A DNA stretch of 13,803 nucleotides. It comes from Agathobacter sp. Its GTDB lineage: Bacteria > Bacillota_A > Clostridia > Lachnospirales > Lachnospiraceae. Position numbers and translations under genes: made by a program. A model generated the notes under the pieces. That model was given only the letters and a program-made list of their open reading frames with translations. It made no database searches and was not told where the DNA came from. The DNA lies in contig JAGBEZ010000009.1 in the NCBI GenBank assembly GCA_017936725.1, forward strand, positions 1 to 13,803. Direction: 5' to 3'. Positions 6,782 to 13,803 of this stretch are shown in pieces; positions within the stretch are counted from its first letter, which is position 1, and every line of letters starts with the position of its first letter.

Positions 6782-6849
6782 GAACGTTCTTTCTAAAACT
6801 TTATTCATATGCACATATTTTATGATACACAAGAATATTCTTTCTAAAA
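6782..6849. repeat. Pair of 17-base direct repeats flanking the peptidase promoter region
   Basis: Positions 6782-6798 and 6833-6849 carry the same 17-base word, GAAnnTTCTTTCTAAAA, differing only at the two central bases of the first 8 (CG against TA). Each copy starts with a perfect 8-base palindrome (GAACGTTC, GAATATTC). They are 51 bases apart start to start, close to five helical turns, with the putative promoter between them. The 12-base core TTCTTTCTAAAA also occurs once inside the 3' end of the gene (5939-5950). The right copy partly overlaps the T-run of the upstream terminator. Confidence 0.6.
6804..6832 (-). promoter_or_regulatory. Weak candidate promoter for the NlpC/P60-like gene
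   Basis: Minus-strand TTGTGT (6827-6832), 17-base spacer, TATGAA (6804-6809). This has three mismatches at -35 and two at -10. It is supported mainly by position: it lies in the only stretch between the upstream terminator (6846-6875) and the gene start at 6770. Confidence 0.35.
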
Positions 6850-6875
6850 AAGGTTGCCGCTTTCACGACAACCTT
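6846..6875 (-). terminator. Intrinsic terminator after the C_GCAxxG_C_C gene
   Basis: On the minus strand the stem AAGGTTGTCG pairs with CGGCAACCTT (one U-G wobble) around a 6-base loop, followed by TTTT. It begins 5 bases past the stop codon of the small gene at 6881-7333. Its stem resembles the operon terminators at 409-442 and 928-959 (GGTTGTCG against GGCTGTCG). Confidence 0.9.
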
Positions 6876-6880
6876 CTCTT

Positions 6881-7333
6881 CTAATTCGATATTTCATTTA
6901 AATATTGTTCTAAAATTTCAGCCGCACTTCCGATTTTCTCTGCACATGGACGTTTTTTATAATACTCCTCCGTACGTTTTTCTGGCGTGGCTTCTTCCTT
7001 CTTAACGTTTAACCCAAGAAGGTCACGGCAGATAATGGAACCATTGGCTTCTTCATAGCGACGCGCAAGTTCCTGTACGTGCTCATACAGTTCTTTTTTG
7101 CCTTCATAGTTTCCCGGTTCATGATACCCTTTTATAAATCCGAGCACCATAAACATACCCGATACGCTTCCGCATACCTCACGCAGTCTGCCCATTCCAC
7201 CGCCGAATGGCGAAGCAATTTTCAACGCAGTATCTAAATCAATTGTGAGCATATCTTCGAATGCTAGCATCATGCACTGTGCGCAGTTATAGCCATCTAA
7301 GAAACTCTGCATTGCTTTTTCTTTTCGTGTCAT
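6881..7333 (-). CDS. C_GCAxxG_C_C family protein (putative redox-active cysteine protein)
   Basis: 150 residues, soluble. It contains the family pattern: GYNCAQ (14-19, Cys17), SPFGGGMGR (41-49), VCGSVSG (53-59, Cys54), then widely spaced Cys102 and Cys130 (RPCAEKI). One extra cysteine is at position 20. The family (PF09719 type) is common in anaerobes, often near redox enzymes, and is presumed to bind a metal or do thiol redox chemistry; no activity is established from this sequence. The start ATG at 7331-7333 has a GGGAGA site. It lies 57 bases after the aminotransferase gene, and a strong terminator occupies that gap, so expression needs readthrough or a promoter inside the aminotransferase gene. 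Confidence 0.85.
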   Translation of the reverse strand: MTRKEKAMQSFLDGYNCAQCMMLAFEDMLTIDLDTALKIASPFGGGMGRLREVCGSVSGMFMVLGFIKGYHEPGNYEGKKELYEHVQELARRYEEANGSIICRDLLGLNVKKEEATPEKRTEEYYKKRPCAEKIGSAAEILEQYLNEISN

Positions 7334-7345
7334 ATCGTCTCCCTC

Positions 7346-7374
7346 AAAAAATGGGCATGACTTTTATCATGCCC
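7346..7374 (-). terminator. Strong intrinsic terminator after the aminotransferase gene
   Basis: Minus-strand stem GGGCATGA (7367-7374) pairs perfectly with TCATGCCC (7353-7360) around a 6-base loop and is followed by ATTTTTT (7346-7352). The T-run ends 12 bases before the start codon of the next gene, and the ribosome site of that gene begins almost directly after it. Confidence 0.92.
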
Positions 7375-7389
7375 ACCTTCTTATCTTTC

Positions 7390-8676
7390 TTACATGTTTT
7401 CTAATAATTTATTTACCGAAACAAGTCTTACACATACCACAAATACCTCAGCCGCTTTCTTAAGCTCTTCCAAGGATGGATATGTAGGAGCAATACGAAT
7501 GGTATTGTCCTTTGGATCTTTCTTGTATGGGAAAGGAGCACCTGCACCTGTCATGGTTACGCCTGCTTCTTTACATTTTCCAATGATGTCCTTTGCACAG
7601 CCTTCTAAACTTTCGAAGCAAATGAAATAACCACCAACTGGATTTACCCATGTACCAATACCACGGCTTGCGATTTCAGCTGTCATAAGTTCGTCTAACA
7701 TAATGAATTTTGGACGCATAATATCGGCCTGTTTCATCATGTGCTGCTTGATACCATCAAAGTTTTTGAAATATAGTGCATGACGACGTTGATTGGTTTT
7801 ATCATAACCGATGGTCTGAATAGTAAGCTGTTTTTTAATGTCCGCGATGTTATTTGGTGAAGCTGCTAACGCTGCAATACCTGCACCTGGGAAGGTAACT
7901 TTACTGGTAGAGCAGAATTCAAATACCATATCTGGATTTCCCTCTTCCTCACACTCTGCCAAAATATTTAAAATAACATCCTGTTTATCTTCGTATAAAT
8001 GATGTACACAATATGCATTATCCCAGAAAATACGGAAGTCTGGTGCCGCTGGTTTCAAACGTGCGAAACGAAGCACGGTTTCGTCTGAGTAGGAAACACC
8101 CGATGGGTTCGAATATTTTGGTACACACCAAATACCTTTTACTGCTGGGTCATTATTTACATACTCTTCTACCATATCCATGTCTGGACCATCTTCGTAA
8201 AGAGGAATATTTATCATTTCAATGCCAAAAAGTTCTGTAATCGCGAAGTGTCTGTCATAGCCTGGTACTGGACAAAGGAATTTTACTTTGTCTAATTTAC
8301 ACCAAGGTGTGTTTCCACAGATACCTAATACCATTGCTCTGGAAATCTGGTCATACATAATATTTAAACTAGAGTTTCCATAAACAATAACATTCTTTTC
8401 GCTACATCCTAACATTTCTGCAAGAAGACGTTTTGCTTCAGGGATACCATCTAATACACCATAGTTTCTAAGGTCTGTTCCATTTTCACTAATCAACGCA
8501 GTTTCAGAATCAATCGCATCTAAAATTCCCATCGACAAATCCAACTGTTCTGCGGATGGCTTTCCTCTGGACATATCTAATTTTAAGTTTAATGCTTTGA
8601 TTTCCTCAAACTGTTTTTCAAGAGCTGCTTTTTCTAAAAGTAACTCTTCCTTTGTCATCTCCTGATATTTCTGCAT
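7390..8676 (-). CDS. Aspartate aminotransferase, type Ic-like (PLP-dependent, fold type I)
   Basis: 428 residues. It resembles the unusual Ic subgroup of aspartate aminotransferases (Corynebacterium AspT type, PF12897) rather than the common AspC: it has SRGKPSAEQLDLS (36-48), YGVLDGIPEAKRLL (72-85), CPVPGYDRHF (135-144) and NPSGVSYS (190-197). PLP contacts are visible: IFWDNAY with Asp219 and Tyr222, the Schiff-base lysine in FCSTSKVTFPGAGI (Lys259), and the substrate-carboxylate arginine in NTIRIAPTYP. The expected reaction is reversible amino transfer between aspartate and 2-oxoglutarate in the cytoplasm; specificity is inferred from the family. The start ATG at 8674-8676 has an AGGAGG site 7 bases before it. 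It begins 48 bases after rarA with no clear terminator between, so the two may be cotranscribed, and it ends in a strong terminator. Confidence 0.88.
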   Translation of the reverse strand: MQKYQEMTKEELLLEKAALEKQFEEIKALNLKLDMSRGKPSAEQLDLSMGILDAIDSETALISENGTDLRNYGVLDGIPEAKRLLAEMLGCSEKNVIVYGNSSLNIMYDQISRAMVLGICGNTPWCKLDKVKFLCPVPGYDRHFAITELFGIEMINIPLYEDGPDMDMVEEYVNNDPAVKGIWCVPKYSNPSGVSYSDETVLRFARLKPAAPDFRIFWDNAYCVHHLYEDKQDVILNILAECEEEGNPDMVFEFCSTSKVTFPGAGIAALAASPNNIADIKKQLTIQTIGYDKTNQRRHALYFKNFDGIKQHMMKQADIMRPKFIMLDELMTAEIASRGIGTWVNPVGGYFICFESLEGCAKDIIGKCKEAGVTMTGAGAPFPYKKDPKDNTIRIAPTYPSLEELKKAAEVFVVCVRLVSVNKLLENM

Positions 8677-8724
8677 ACAAATTCCTCCTGCTTGTGTACT
8701 ATCCTTATATCTATGCTTTTTCTT

Positions 8725-10047
8725 TTATTTCTTGCCTTTGATTTTCTCGAAGTGTTCTCGAATGTTCTTTTCATATCCCATCTCTGTAGGAACATAAAAT
8801 CGAGTGCCTACCAAATCGTCTGGAAGATACTGCTGTTCGACATAATGATTTGGATAATCATGCGCATATTTATATCCAAGCCCATGTCCAAGTTTCTCTG
8901 CACCCTTATAATGCGCATCCTGTAAATGTGCTGGAACCGAAGGCGTCACACTGTTTCGTACGACACCCATTGCTGCATCGATGGCTCCGTAGGCCGCGTT
9001 GCTCTTTGGTGCGCACGCTACATAGGTCGCTGCCTGTGACAAAATAATCTGTGCTTCCGGCATCCCGATTCGCTCAATCGCTTGTGAAGCTGATGTGGCT
9101 ACTACAAGCGCCATCGGGTCTGCATTTCCCACGTCCTCCGACGCACAAATCATAATTCTACGTGCAATAAACTTGATATCTTCGCCAGCATACAGCATAC
9201 GTGCCAGATAATACACGGCTGCATCCGGATCCGAGCCTCGCATACTTTTGATAAAAGCGGAAATCGTATCGTAATGATTGTCACCTGTTTTATCGTATGA
9301 GATGACACGTTTCTGAATACATTCGCTCGCTACATCAATCGTAATGTGTATCTTTCCATCTTCACTTCGGTCTGTCGTCAAAATACCCAGCTCAATCGCT
9401 GTAAGTGCGGCTCTAGCATCACCATTACAAACATCCGCTAAAAATTCCAATGCATCGTCATCTATCATCGCATCAAAAGCACCCATACCTTTTACACGGT
9501 CATTTACCGCTCTCTGTAATAGCACCTTTATGTCTTCTTTGTCCAGTTTCTTTAATTCAAAAATAATAGAACGGGATAATAACGCACTGTTTACTTCGAA
9601 ATACGGATTCTCCGTGGTAGCACCAATCAGGATAATCGTTCCGTCCTCTACAAATGGTAAAAGGTAATCCTGCTGTCCTTTGTTGAAACGATGGATTTCG
9701 TCGATGAAAAGAATCGTTTTCTTTCCATACATGCCCTGATTATTCTTCGCCTGCTGTACGACTTCTTCCATGTCCTTTTTGCCAGCAGAAGTTGCGTTGA
9801 TTTGTTTAAACTCTGCACTCGTAGTATTGGCGATTACCTTCGCAAGCGTCGTCTTTCCAGTCCCTGGAGGTCCGTAAAAAATGATAGAACTAAGTTTATC
9901 GGCTTTGATGGCACGATACAACAGCTTACCCTTTCCTACGATGTGCTGCTGCCCAACCACCTCATCCAAGGTCGTCGGTCGAAGACGGGAAGCCAATGGG
10001 GATTCGGATTCCATATTCTGTTCGCGCATATAATCAAATAAGTCCAT
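8725..10047 (-). CDS. rarA: Replication-associated recombination protein A (RarA/MgsA), AAA+ ATPase
   Basis: 440 residues, usual length. N-terminal SPLASRLRPTTLDEVVGQQHIVG (16-38) is typical of RarA and related clamp-loader-like AAA+ proteins. Walker A is GPPGTGKTT (59-67), Walker B is LFIDEIHR (113-120), sensor 1 is GATTENP (142-148), and the arginine finger is in LLSRS (R159). The C-terminal helical tetramerisation region contains SDPDAAVYYLARMLYAGED and YKYAHDYPNHYVEQQYLP. The protein works at stalled or damaged replication forks; mutants in other bacteria have mild phenotypes. The start ATG at 10045-10047 has GGAGG 5 bases upstream. It lies 96 bases after clpB. A clear terminator between them is lacking, so heat-induced readthrough from clpB is possible. 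Confidence 0.95.
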   Translation of the reverse strand: MDLFDYMREQNMESESPLASRLRPTTLDEVVGQQHIVGKGKLLYRAIKADKLSSIIFYGPPGTGKTTLAKVIANTTSAEFKQINATSAGKKDMEEVVQQAKNNQGMYGKKTILFIDEIHRFNKGQQDYLLPFVEDGTIILIGATTENPYFEVNSALLSRSIIFELKKLDKEDIKVLLQRAVNDRVKGMGAFDAMIDDDALEFLADVCNGDARAALTAIELGILTTDRSEDGKIHITIDVASECIQKRVISYDKTGDNHYDTISAFIKSMRGSDPDAAVYYLARMLYAGEDIKFIARRIMICASEDVGNADPMALVVATSASQAIERIGMPEAQIILSQAATYVACAPKSNAAYGAIDAAMGVVRNSVTPSVPAHLQDAHYKGAEKLGHGLGYKYAHDYPNHYVEQQYLPDDLVGTRFYVPTEMGYEKNIREHFEKIKGKK

Positions 10048-10068
10048 CTAGGCCTCCAAATCACTTCA

Positions 10069-10097
10069 TTCTTACACACTAGGTATATTGTGAACAA
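10069..10097 (-). promoter_or_regulatory. Weak candidate promoter for rarA
   Basis: Minus-strand TTGTTC (10092-10097), 17-base spacer, TAAGAA (10069-10074). Spacing is ideal, but the -10 box has three mismatches. The -35 box lies inside an inverted repeat ATTGT-N2-ACAAT (10087-10098). It is offered because the 96-base gap has no other candidate. Confidence 0.25.
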
Positions 10098-10125
10098 TCT
10101 GTCGCCTATAAGAATATCATAAATT

Positions 10126-10139
10126 TTCCATATATGGAA
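10126..10139. other. 14-base perfect palindrome TTCCATATATGGAA between clpB and rarA
   Basis: A perfect dyad 5 bases beyond the clpB stop codon. It is too AT-rich and lacks a T-run, so it is not a convincing terminator. It could be a binding site for a dimeric protein or a small mRNA 3'-end hairpin. Confidence 0.4.
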
Positions 10140-10143
10140 CACC

Positions 10144-12729
10144 TTATTTTGTTCTTGCTACAAGTTTTTCATCTTCTACATCGATATAAATGACATCACC
10201 CATGCTTACTTCATCTGCAAGAATCAACTTTGCAGACAAGGTCTCTACATGTTTCTGCAGGAAACGCTTAAGTGGTCTTGCGCCATATACTGGGTCATAA
10301 CCATGCTCTACGATAAAATCTGTCGCTGTGTCGGATAATACTACTGATAATTCTCTATCTTTCAGACGGCTGTTTAAATCTGCCATCATCAGAGTAATAA
10401 TGTTTCCGATATTGTCTTTTGTAAGAGGCTTGAACATGATAATTTCGTCCAAACGATTCAAAAACTCTGGACGGAAATGTCCACGTACGACTTGCATCAC
10501 AGCCTCTTCCGCAAGTGGTGAAATATTTCCAGTTTCATCAATGCCCTCTAAAAGCTGCGCAGAACCAAGATTACTCGTCATAATGATAATCGTGTTTTTA
10601 AAGTCCACGGTGCGTCCCTGTGAGTCTGTAATTCGTCCATCATCTAACACCTGGAGAAGGACATTAAATACATCTGGATGTGCCTTTTCCACTTCGTCGA
10701 ACAGCACTACCGAATATGGTTTGCGACGAACTGCTTCCGTAAGCTGTCCCCCTTCGTCATATCCTACGTATCCTGGAGGCGCTCCGATTAAGCGCGATAC
10801 AGAGTATTTCTCCATGTATTCACTCATATCAAGTCGTACCATATTGCTTTCATCATCAAAAAGACTTGCTGCGAGAGCTTTCGCAAGTTCTGTCTTACCT
10901 ACGCCAGTTGGCCCTAAGAAAAGGAACGAACCAATTGGTTTACTTGGATCTTTAATGCCCGCTTTGGAACGGATAATTGCTTCCGTTACCATGGTTACAC
11001 CATCGTCCTGCCCTACCACACGTTTGTGTAATTCGTCATCTAAATGCAAGGTTTTATTTCGTTCACTTTCCGTCAGTTTCGCTACCGGAATTCCTGTCCA
11101 ACGAGAAATAATACGTGATATTTCTTCTTCCGTAACCTTTTCTCTTACGAGTGAAAGATCACGATTCTTTAAGATTTCTTCCTCCGCTTCTAACTGCTTC
11201 TCCATTTGTGGAAGAACGCCGTACTGAAGTTCGGCAGCTTTTTCTAAATCATACTTCTGCTGTGCAATCTTAATTTCGTTTTTTGTATTCTCAATGGATT
11301 CCCTAAGTTTACTTACTTTATCTACGGCATCTTTTTCATTTGTCCATTTTGCCTTTTTGCCGTTTAATTCGTCGCGCAGTTCTGCCAATTCTTTTTGTAA
11401 GTTCGAAAGGCGTTCCTGGCTGAGACGGTCGGTCTCTTTCTTAAGTGCTGTCTCTTCGATTTCCATCTGCATCACACGACGATTAAGTTCATCGAGTTCA
11501 GTCGGCATAGAGTCAAGTTCTGTCTTAATCAATGCACACGCTTCGTCGACCAAGTCGATCGCCTTATCCGGCAAGAAACGGTCCGAAATATAACGGTTTG
11601 ACAAAGTCGCTGCTGATACGAGTGCGGAGTCGGTAATCTTTACTCCGTGGTAAACTTCGTATCTGTCTTTTAATCCACGTAAGATAGAAATGGTATCTTC
11701 TACCGTAGGTTCGTCGACCATAACTGGCTGGAAACGACGCTCTAATGCCGCATCCTTTTCGATGTATTCGCGATACTCATCCAAGGTCGTCGCACCTACA
11801 CAGTGTAATTCTCCTCTTGCAAGCATTGGTTTTAACAGCTGTCCTGCATCCATCGCGCCATCGCTTTTCCCTGCACCTACAATGGTGTGCAATTCATCAA
11901 TAAACAGAATAATCTGCCCTTCGGATGCTTTTACTTCATCTAAGACTGCTTTTAATCTTTCTTCAAATTCACCACGATATTTCGCACCTGCAATCAATGC
12001 ACCCATATCCAAAGCAAACAGTCTTTTATCTTTCAAGCCTTCTGGAACATCCCCACGTACAATACGCTGTGCCAGACCTTCTACGACTGCTGTTTTACCT
12101 ACACCCGGTTCCCCAATTAAAACCGGATTATTTTTGGTTTTTCTGGAAAGAATACGTACTACGTTTCGAATCTCTGCATCACGCCCAATAACGGGATCGA
12201 GTTTTTGCTGACGCGCACGCTCTACCATGTCGTAACCATATTTTTCCAAAGTATCATAAGTAGCTTCTGGATTATCGCTGGTCACACGCTGGTTTCCACG
12301 CACTGTCGCAAGCGCCTGTAAGAATCGGTCTCTGGTAAGACCATATTCTTTTACCAGCTCCTTCATTGCTTTATTTGGATATTTTAATAAGGAAAGGAAT
12401 AAATGCTCTACAGAAACATACTCGTCTCCCATACCCTTTGCTTCATCCTCAGCGTGAATCAGTACATTATTTAAATCCTTGCCCACATAAATCTGTCCTG
12501 CGCCAGATACTTTTGTGCGTGCATTTAAGTGTCGCTTTGCATTTTCTGTAAAATGCTCGCGGTTGATTTCCATTTTCTCTATCAGCTTGCCAATCAGTCC
12601 ATCTTCCTGTGTTAAGAGAGCAACTAAAAGATGTTCCTGTTCAATCTCTTGGTTACCATATTCATACGCTAACTTTTCGCATGCATTGATAGCTTCGATT
12701 GATTTCTGTGTAAATTTTTGAATATTCAT
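10144..12729 (-). CDS. clpB: ATP-dependent disaggregase ClpB (Hsp100)
   Basis: 861 residues, the usual length. Domains in order: N-terminal ClpN repeats (1-145); AAA+ domain 1 with Walker A GEPGVGKT (206-213), pore loop [12 protein letters not shown] (249-260) and Walker [10 protein letters not shown] (274-282); a coiled-coil middle domain (about 405-525), which separates ClpB from the shorter ClpC/ClpA type; AAA+ domain 2 with Walker A GPTGVGKT (606-613), pore loop GYVGY (653-657), Walker [12 protein letters not shown] (674-684) and sensor TSNLGS. It threads aggregated proteins through its hexamer with help from DnaK, in the cytoplasm. No ClpP-docking loop is evident. The start ATG at 12727-12729 has AAAAGGAGG 8 bases upstream. 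Control by HrcA is indicated by a CIRCE element over its promoter. Confidence 0.98.
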   Translation of the reverse strand: MNIQKFTQKSIEAINACEKLAYEYGNQEIEQEHLLVALLTQEDGLIGKLIEKMEINREHFTENAKRHLNARTKVSGAGQIYVGKDLNNVLIHAEDEAKGMGDEYVSVEHLFLSLLKYPNKAMKELVKEYGLTRDRFLQALATVRGNQRVTSDNPEATYDTLEKYGYDMVERARQQKLDPVIGRDAEIRNVVRILSRKTKNNPVLIGEPGVGKTAVVEGLAQRIVRGDVPEGLKDKRLFALDMGALIAGAKYRGEFEERLKAVLDEVKASEGQIILFIDELHTIVGAGKSDGAMDAGQLLKPMLARGELHCVGATTLDEYREYIEKDAALERRFQPVMVDEPTVEDTISILRGLKDRYEVYHGVKITDSALVSAATLSNRYISDRFLPDKAIDLVDEACALIKTELDSMPTELDELNRRVMQMEIEETALKKETDRLSQERLSNLQKELAELRDELNGKKAKWTNEKDAVDKVSKLRESIENTKNEIKIAQQKYDLEKAAELQYGVLPQMEKQLEAEEEILKNRDLSLVREKVTEEEISRIISRWTGIPVAKLTESERNKTLHLDDELHKRVVGQDDGVTMVTEAIIRSKAGIKDPSKPIGSFLFLGPTGVGKTELAKALAASLFDDESNMVRLDMSEYMEKYSVSRLIGAPPGYVGYDEGGQLTEAVRRKPYSVVLFDEVEKAHPDVFNVLLQVLDDGRITDSQGRTVDFKNTIIIMTSNLGSAQLLEGIDETGNISPLAEEAVMQVVRGHFRPEFLNRLDEIIMFKPLTKDNIGNIITLMMADLNSRLKDRELSVVLSDTATDFIVEHGYDPVYGARPLKRFLQKHVETLSAKLILADEVSMGDVIYIDVEDEKLVARTK

Positions 12730-12754
12730 GTAGCGTACCTCCTTTTGACAATTA

Positions 12755-12791
12755 GCTTTCCCTGTTTTTCTTTTTTTCTATGTAGGAAAGC
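12755..12791 (-). promoter_or_regulatory. Possible hairpin in the clpB 5' leader
   Basis: GCTTTCC (12785-12791 read on the minus strand) and GGAAAGC (12755-12761) are perfect 7-base complements around a 23-base, A-rich loop, midway in the approximately 77-base leader. It ends 8 bases before the ribosome site (12738-12746) and does not cover it. It may stabilise the leader or act as a temperature-sensitive structure; chance is also possible. Confidence 0.3.
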
Positions 12792-12812
12792 ATTATTTCT
12801 TCTACAATTTGA

Positions 12813-12841
12813 GTTATATCACTCGTTATTAGCACTGTCAA
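12813..12841 (-). promoter_or_regulatory. Sigma-A promoter of clpB
   Basis: Minus-strand TTGACA (12836-12841), 17-base spacer, TATAAC (12813-12818). The -35 box is perfect, the -10 has one mismatch and spacing is ideal, with a start site expected near 12806. The -35 box lies inside the CIRCE element, so HrcA binding would block polymerase directly. Confidence 0.9.
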
Positions 12842-12855
12842 TAGGTGAGTGCTAA
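12829..12855. promoter_or_regulatory. CIRCE element (HrcA operator)
   Basis: TTAGCACTG, 9 bases, GAGTGCTAA on the plus strand. The established consensus is TTAGCACTC-N9-GAGTGCTAA, so there is a single mismatch at the inner base of one arm. HrcA, the heat-shock repressor, binds this dyad in many Firmicutes, mainly at groESL and the dnaK operon. Here it overlaps the clpB promoter; the degV promoter on the other side is about 60 bases away. Confidence 0.95.
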
Positions 12856-12914
12856 TTCTATTTCTTAAATATTTCTAAACAGGCTGCCAAAACATAAGCG
12901 GTTTTTAAAACTAC

Positions 12915-12943
12915 TTGACAAGGCTTGCTTTAACTTTTATAAT
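12915..12943 (+). promoter_or_regulatory. Perfect-consensus sigma-A promoter of degV
   Basis: TTGACA (12915-12920), 17-base spacer, TATAAT (12938-12943), matching the consensus at all 12 positions. Transcription should start near 12950, giving a leader of about 30 bases. No operator-like dyad overlaps it, which suggests high constitutive expression. Confidence 0.92.
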
Positions 12944-12964
12944 AGTTTTAAATAATTATAAAAT

Positions 12965-12970
12965 AAGGAG
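12965..12970 (+). promoter_or_regulatory. Ribosome binding site deciding the degV start
   Basis: AAGGAG with 9 bases to ATG 12980 and 3 to ATG 12974. Normal spacing favours 12980 (product starting MKMRIVADSS). Confidence 0.7.
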
Positions 12971-12979
12971 ATTATGTCC

Positions 12980-13803
12980 ATGAAAATGAGAATTGTTGCC
13001 GATTCAAGTGCCAACTTAACAACGCTTGAGGACAATAGCATCGTATCCGTTCCACTTACACTTAGAACAGATGAAAGAGAATTTGTCGACAATGAAACTT
13101 TAGATATAAAAGAAATGACCGATTACCTTGCCTCTTATAAAGGAAAATCTGGTTCTGCTTGTCCATCTTCTCAGGATTGGGTAGATGCCTTTGGTGATGC
13201 AGAGGAAGTTTATGCTGTAGCGATTACTAGCAACCTTTCTGGTTCTTTCAATTCACTTCGCATTGCAAAAGAACAGTATGAAGAAGAGCATCCAAATCGT
13301 AAGGTTTGTATCATTGACTCACTTTCTGCCGGACCTGAATTAAAACTAATCGTTGAAAAAATCCAGGAACTTCATGCAAAAAGAATGAGTTTCCATGAAA
13401 TAAGCACTGCAATTAAAGAATACATGAAAGAAACACATCTTGTTTTCATGCTAAAATCTCTTACTAACCTTGCAAACAATGGACGCGTTAGCCCTGCTGT
13501 TGCAAAAATTGCCGGTGTATTAAATATCTTAGTTGTAGGTATTGCTAGTGATGTGGGTACCCTCGAGCAGAAAGAAAAAGTGCGTGGAGAAAAGAAAGCC
13601 ATTGCAACTTTGAAAAAAATCATGGAAGAGATGGGATACAAAGGCGGAAAAGTTCGCATCGACCATTGTTTTAACAATGAAGATGCAACAAAATTCAAGG
13701 ACCTTATTTTAAATGCCTATCCAAATGCAGATATCGCATTAAATATCAACAGAGGCCTCTGTAGTTTTTATGCAGAATCCGGTGGAATCCTCGTCGGGTT
13801 TGA
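12980..13803 (+). CDS. DegV family fatty-acid-binding protein (3' end just outside window)
   Basis: 274 codons are visible, with no stop before the window ends; the last visible residues GGILVGF match the usual DegV C-terminus, so only a few codons are probably missing. Family marks are the N-terminal IVADSSANL, a TSNLSGSFNS motif that places serines and threonine in the lipid-head pocket, DSLSAGPELKLIV, and LTNLANNGRVSPAVAKIAGVLNILVVG. DegV proteins bind a fatty acid; in Firmicutes some (FakB) present it to the kinase FakA for phospholipid synthesis, but no fakA-like gene is in view. Three ATG codons lie close together (12974, 12980, 12986). The AAGGAG site at 12965-12970 is 9 bases from the second and only 3 from the first, so 12980 is chosen. 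Divergent from clpB. Confidence 0.93.
   Translation, partial: MKMRIVADSSANLTTLEDNSIVSVPLTLRTDEREFVDNETLDIKEMTDYLASYKGKSGSACPSSQDWVDAFGDAEEVYAVAITSNLSGSFNSLRIAKEQYEEEHPNRKVCIIDSLSAGPELKLIVEKIQELHAKRMSFHEISTAIKEYMKETHLVFMLKSLTNLANNGRVSPAVAKIAGVLNILVVGIASDVGTLEQKEKVRGEKKAIATLKKIMEEMGYKGGKVRIDHCFNNEDATKFKDLILNAYPNADIALNINRGLCSFYAESGGILVGF

Noticed and set aside
10328..11227. 299-codon plus-strand open frame opposite clpB
   Set aside because: Serine/arginine-rich mirror frame of a highly conserved gene, with no ribosome site or domain. The same applies to other long plus-strand frames opposite the ABC-F, aminotransferase and rarA genes.
12730..12760. CtsR operator in the clpB leader
   Set aside because: A GTCAAA-like word is present near the ribosome site, but there is no second heptad at the required spacing.
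12974..12979. Upstream ATG as the degV start
   Set aside because: Only 3 bases separate it from the AAGGAG site; the ATG at 12980 has 9-base spacing.

Overview
The window looks like a chromosomal segment of a Clostridia-class Firmicute, most likely Lachnospiraceae. The evidence is moderately AT-rich DNA, strong AGGAGG-type ribosome binding sites, vegetative promoters close to consensus, a CIRCE/HrcA site in front of clpB, and protein families typical of gut anaerobes (DegV, C_GCAxxG_C_C, type Ic aspartate aminotransferase, clostridial ABC-F, an ECF S component). The family assignment is inference; no rRNA or other marker is present.

Layout. At the left edge (3-398, +) is the 3' end of a gene resembling a NodB-like polysaccharide deacetylase. 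It converges on a block of nine minus-strand genes (973-12729). The space between the converging units (399-972) is almost filled by a 552-base imperfect palindrome (409-960). Its outer 32 bases are perfect inverted copies, and each end is itself a terminator hairpin facing outward-coming transcripts. This is the most unusual object in the window.

In transcription order on the minus strand: clpB (disaggregase) has a CIRCE operator overlapping its promoter. It is followed by rarA, a type Ic aspartate aminotransferase and a small C_GCAxxG_C_C protein that sits just behind a strong terminator. Next is a membrane-anchored NlpC/P60-like peptidase with duplicated 17-base repeats around its putative promoter. 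Last comes a four-gene operon from one good promoter at 5888-5916: an ECF S component (probably the pantothenate carrier PanT), coaBC, an ABC-F ATPase and a YfcC/DcuC-type carrier that starts at TTG. PanT and CoaBC fit together as pantothenate uptake and conversion toward coenzyme A; their genes are coupled, the panT stop codon lying inside the coaBC ribosome binding site. The operon's terminator is the right end of the palindrome.

At the right edge, degV is divergent from clpB, has a perfect-consensus promoter, and runs off the window within its last codons. Most of the window is ordinary housekeeping sequence. No CRISPR array, transposase, tRNA, rRNA or defence island is visible. The candidate for something undescribed is the 409-960 palindrome.
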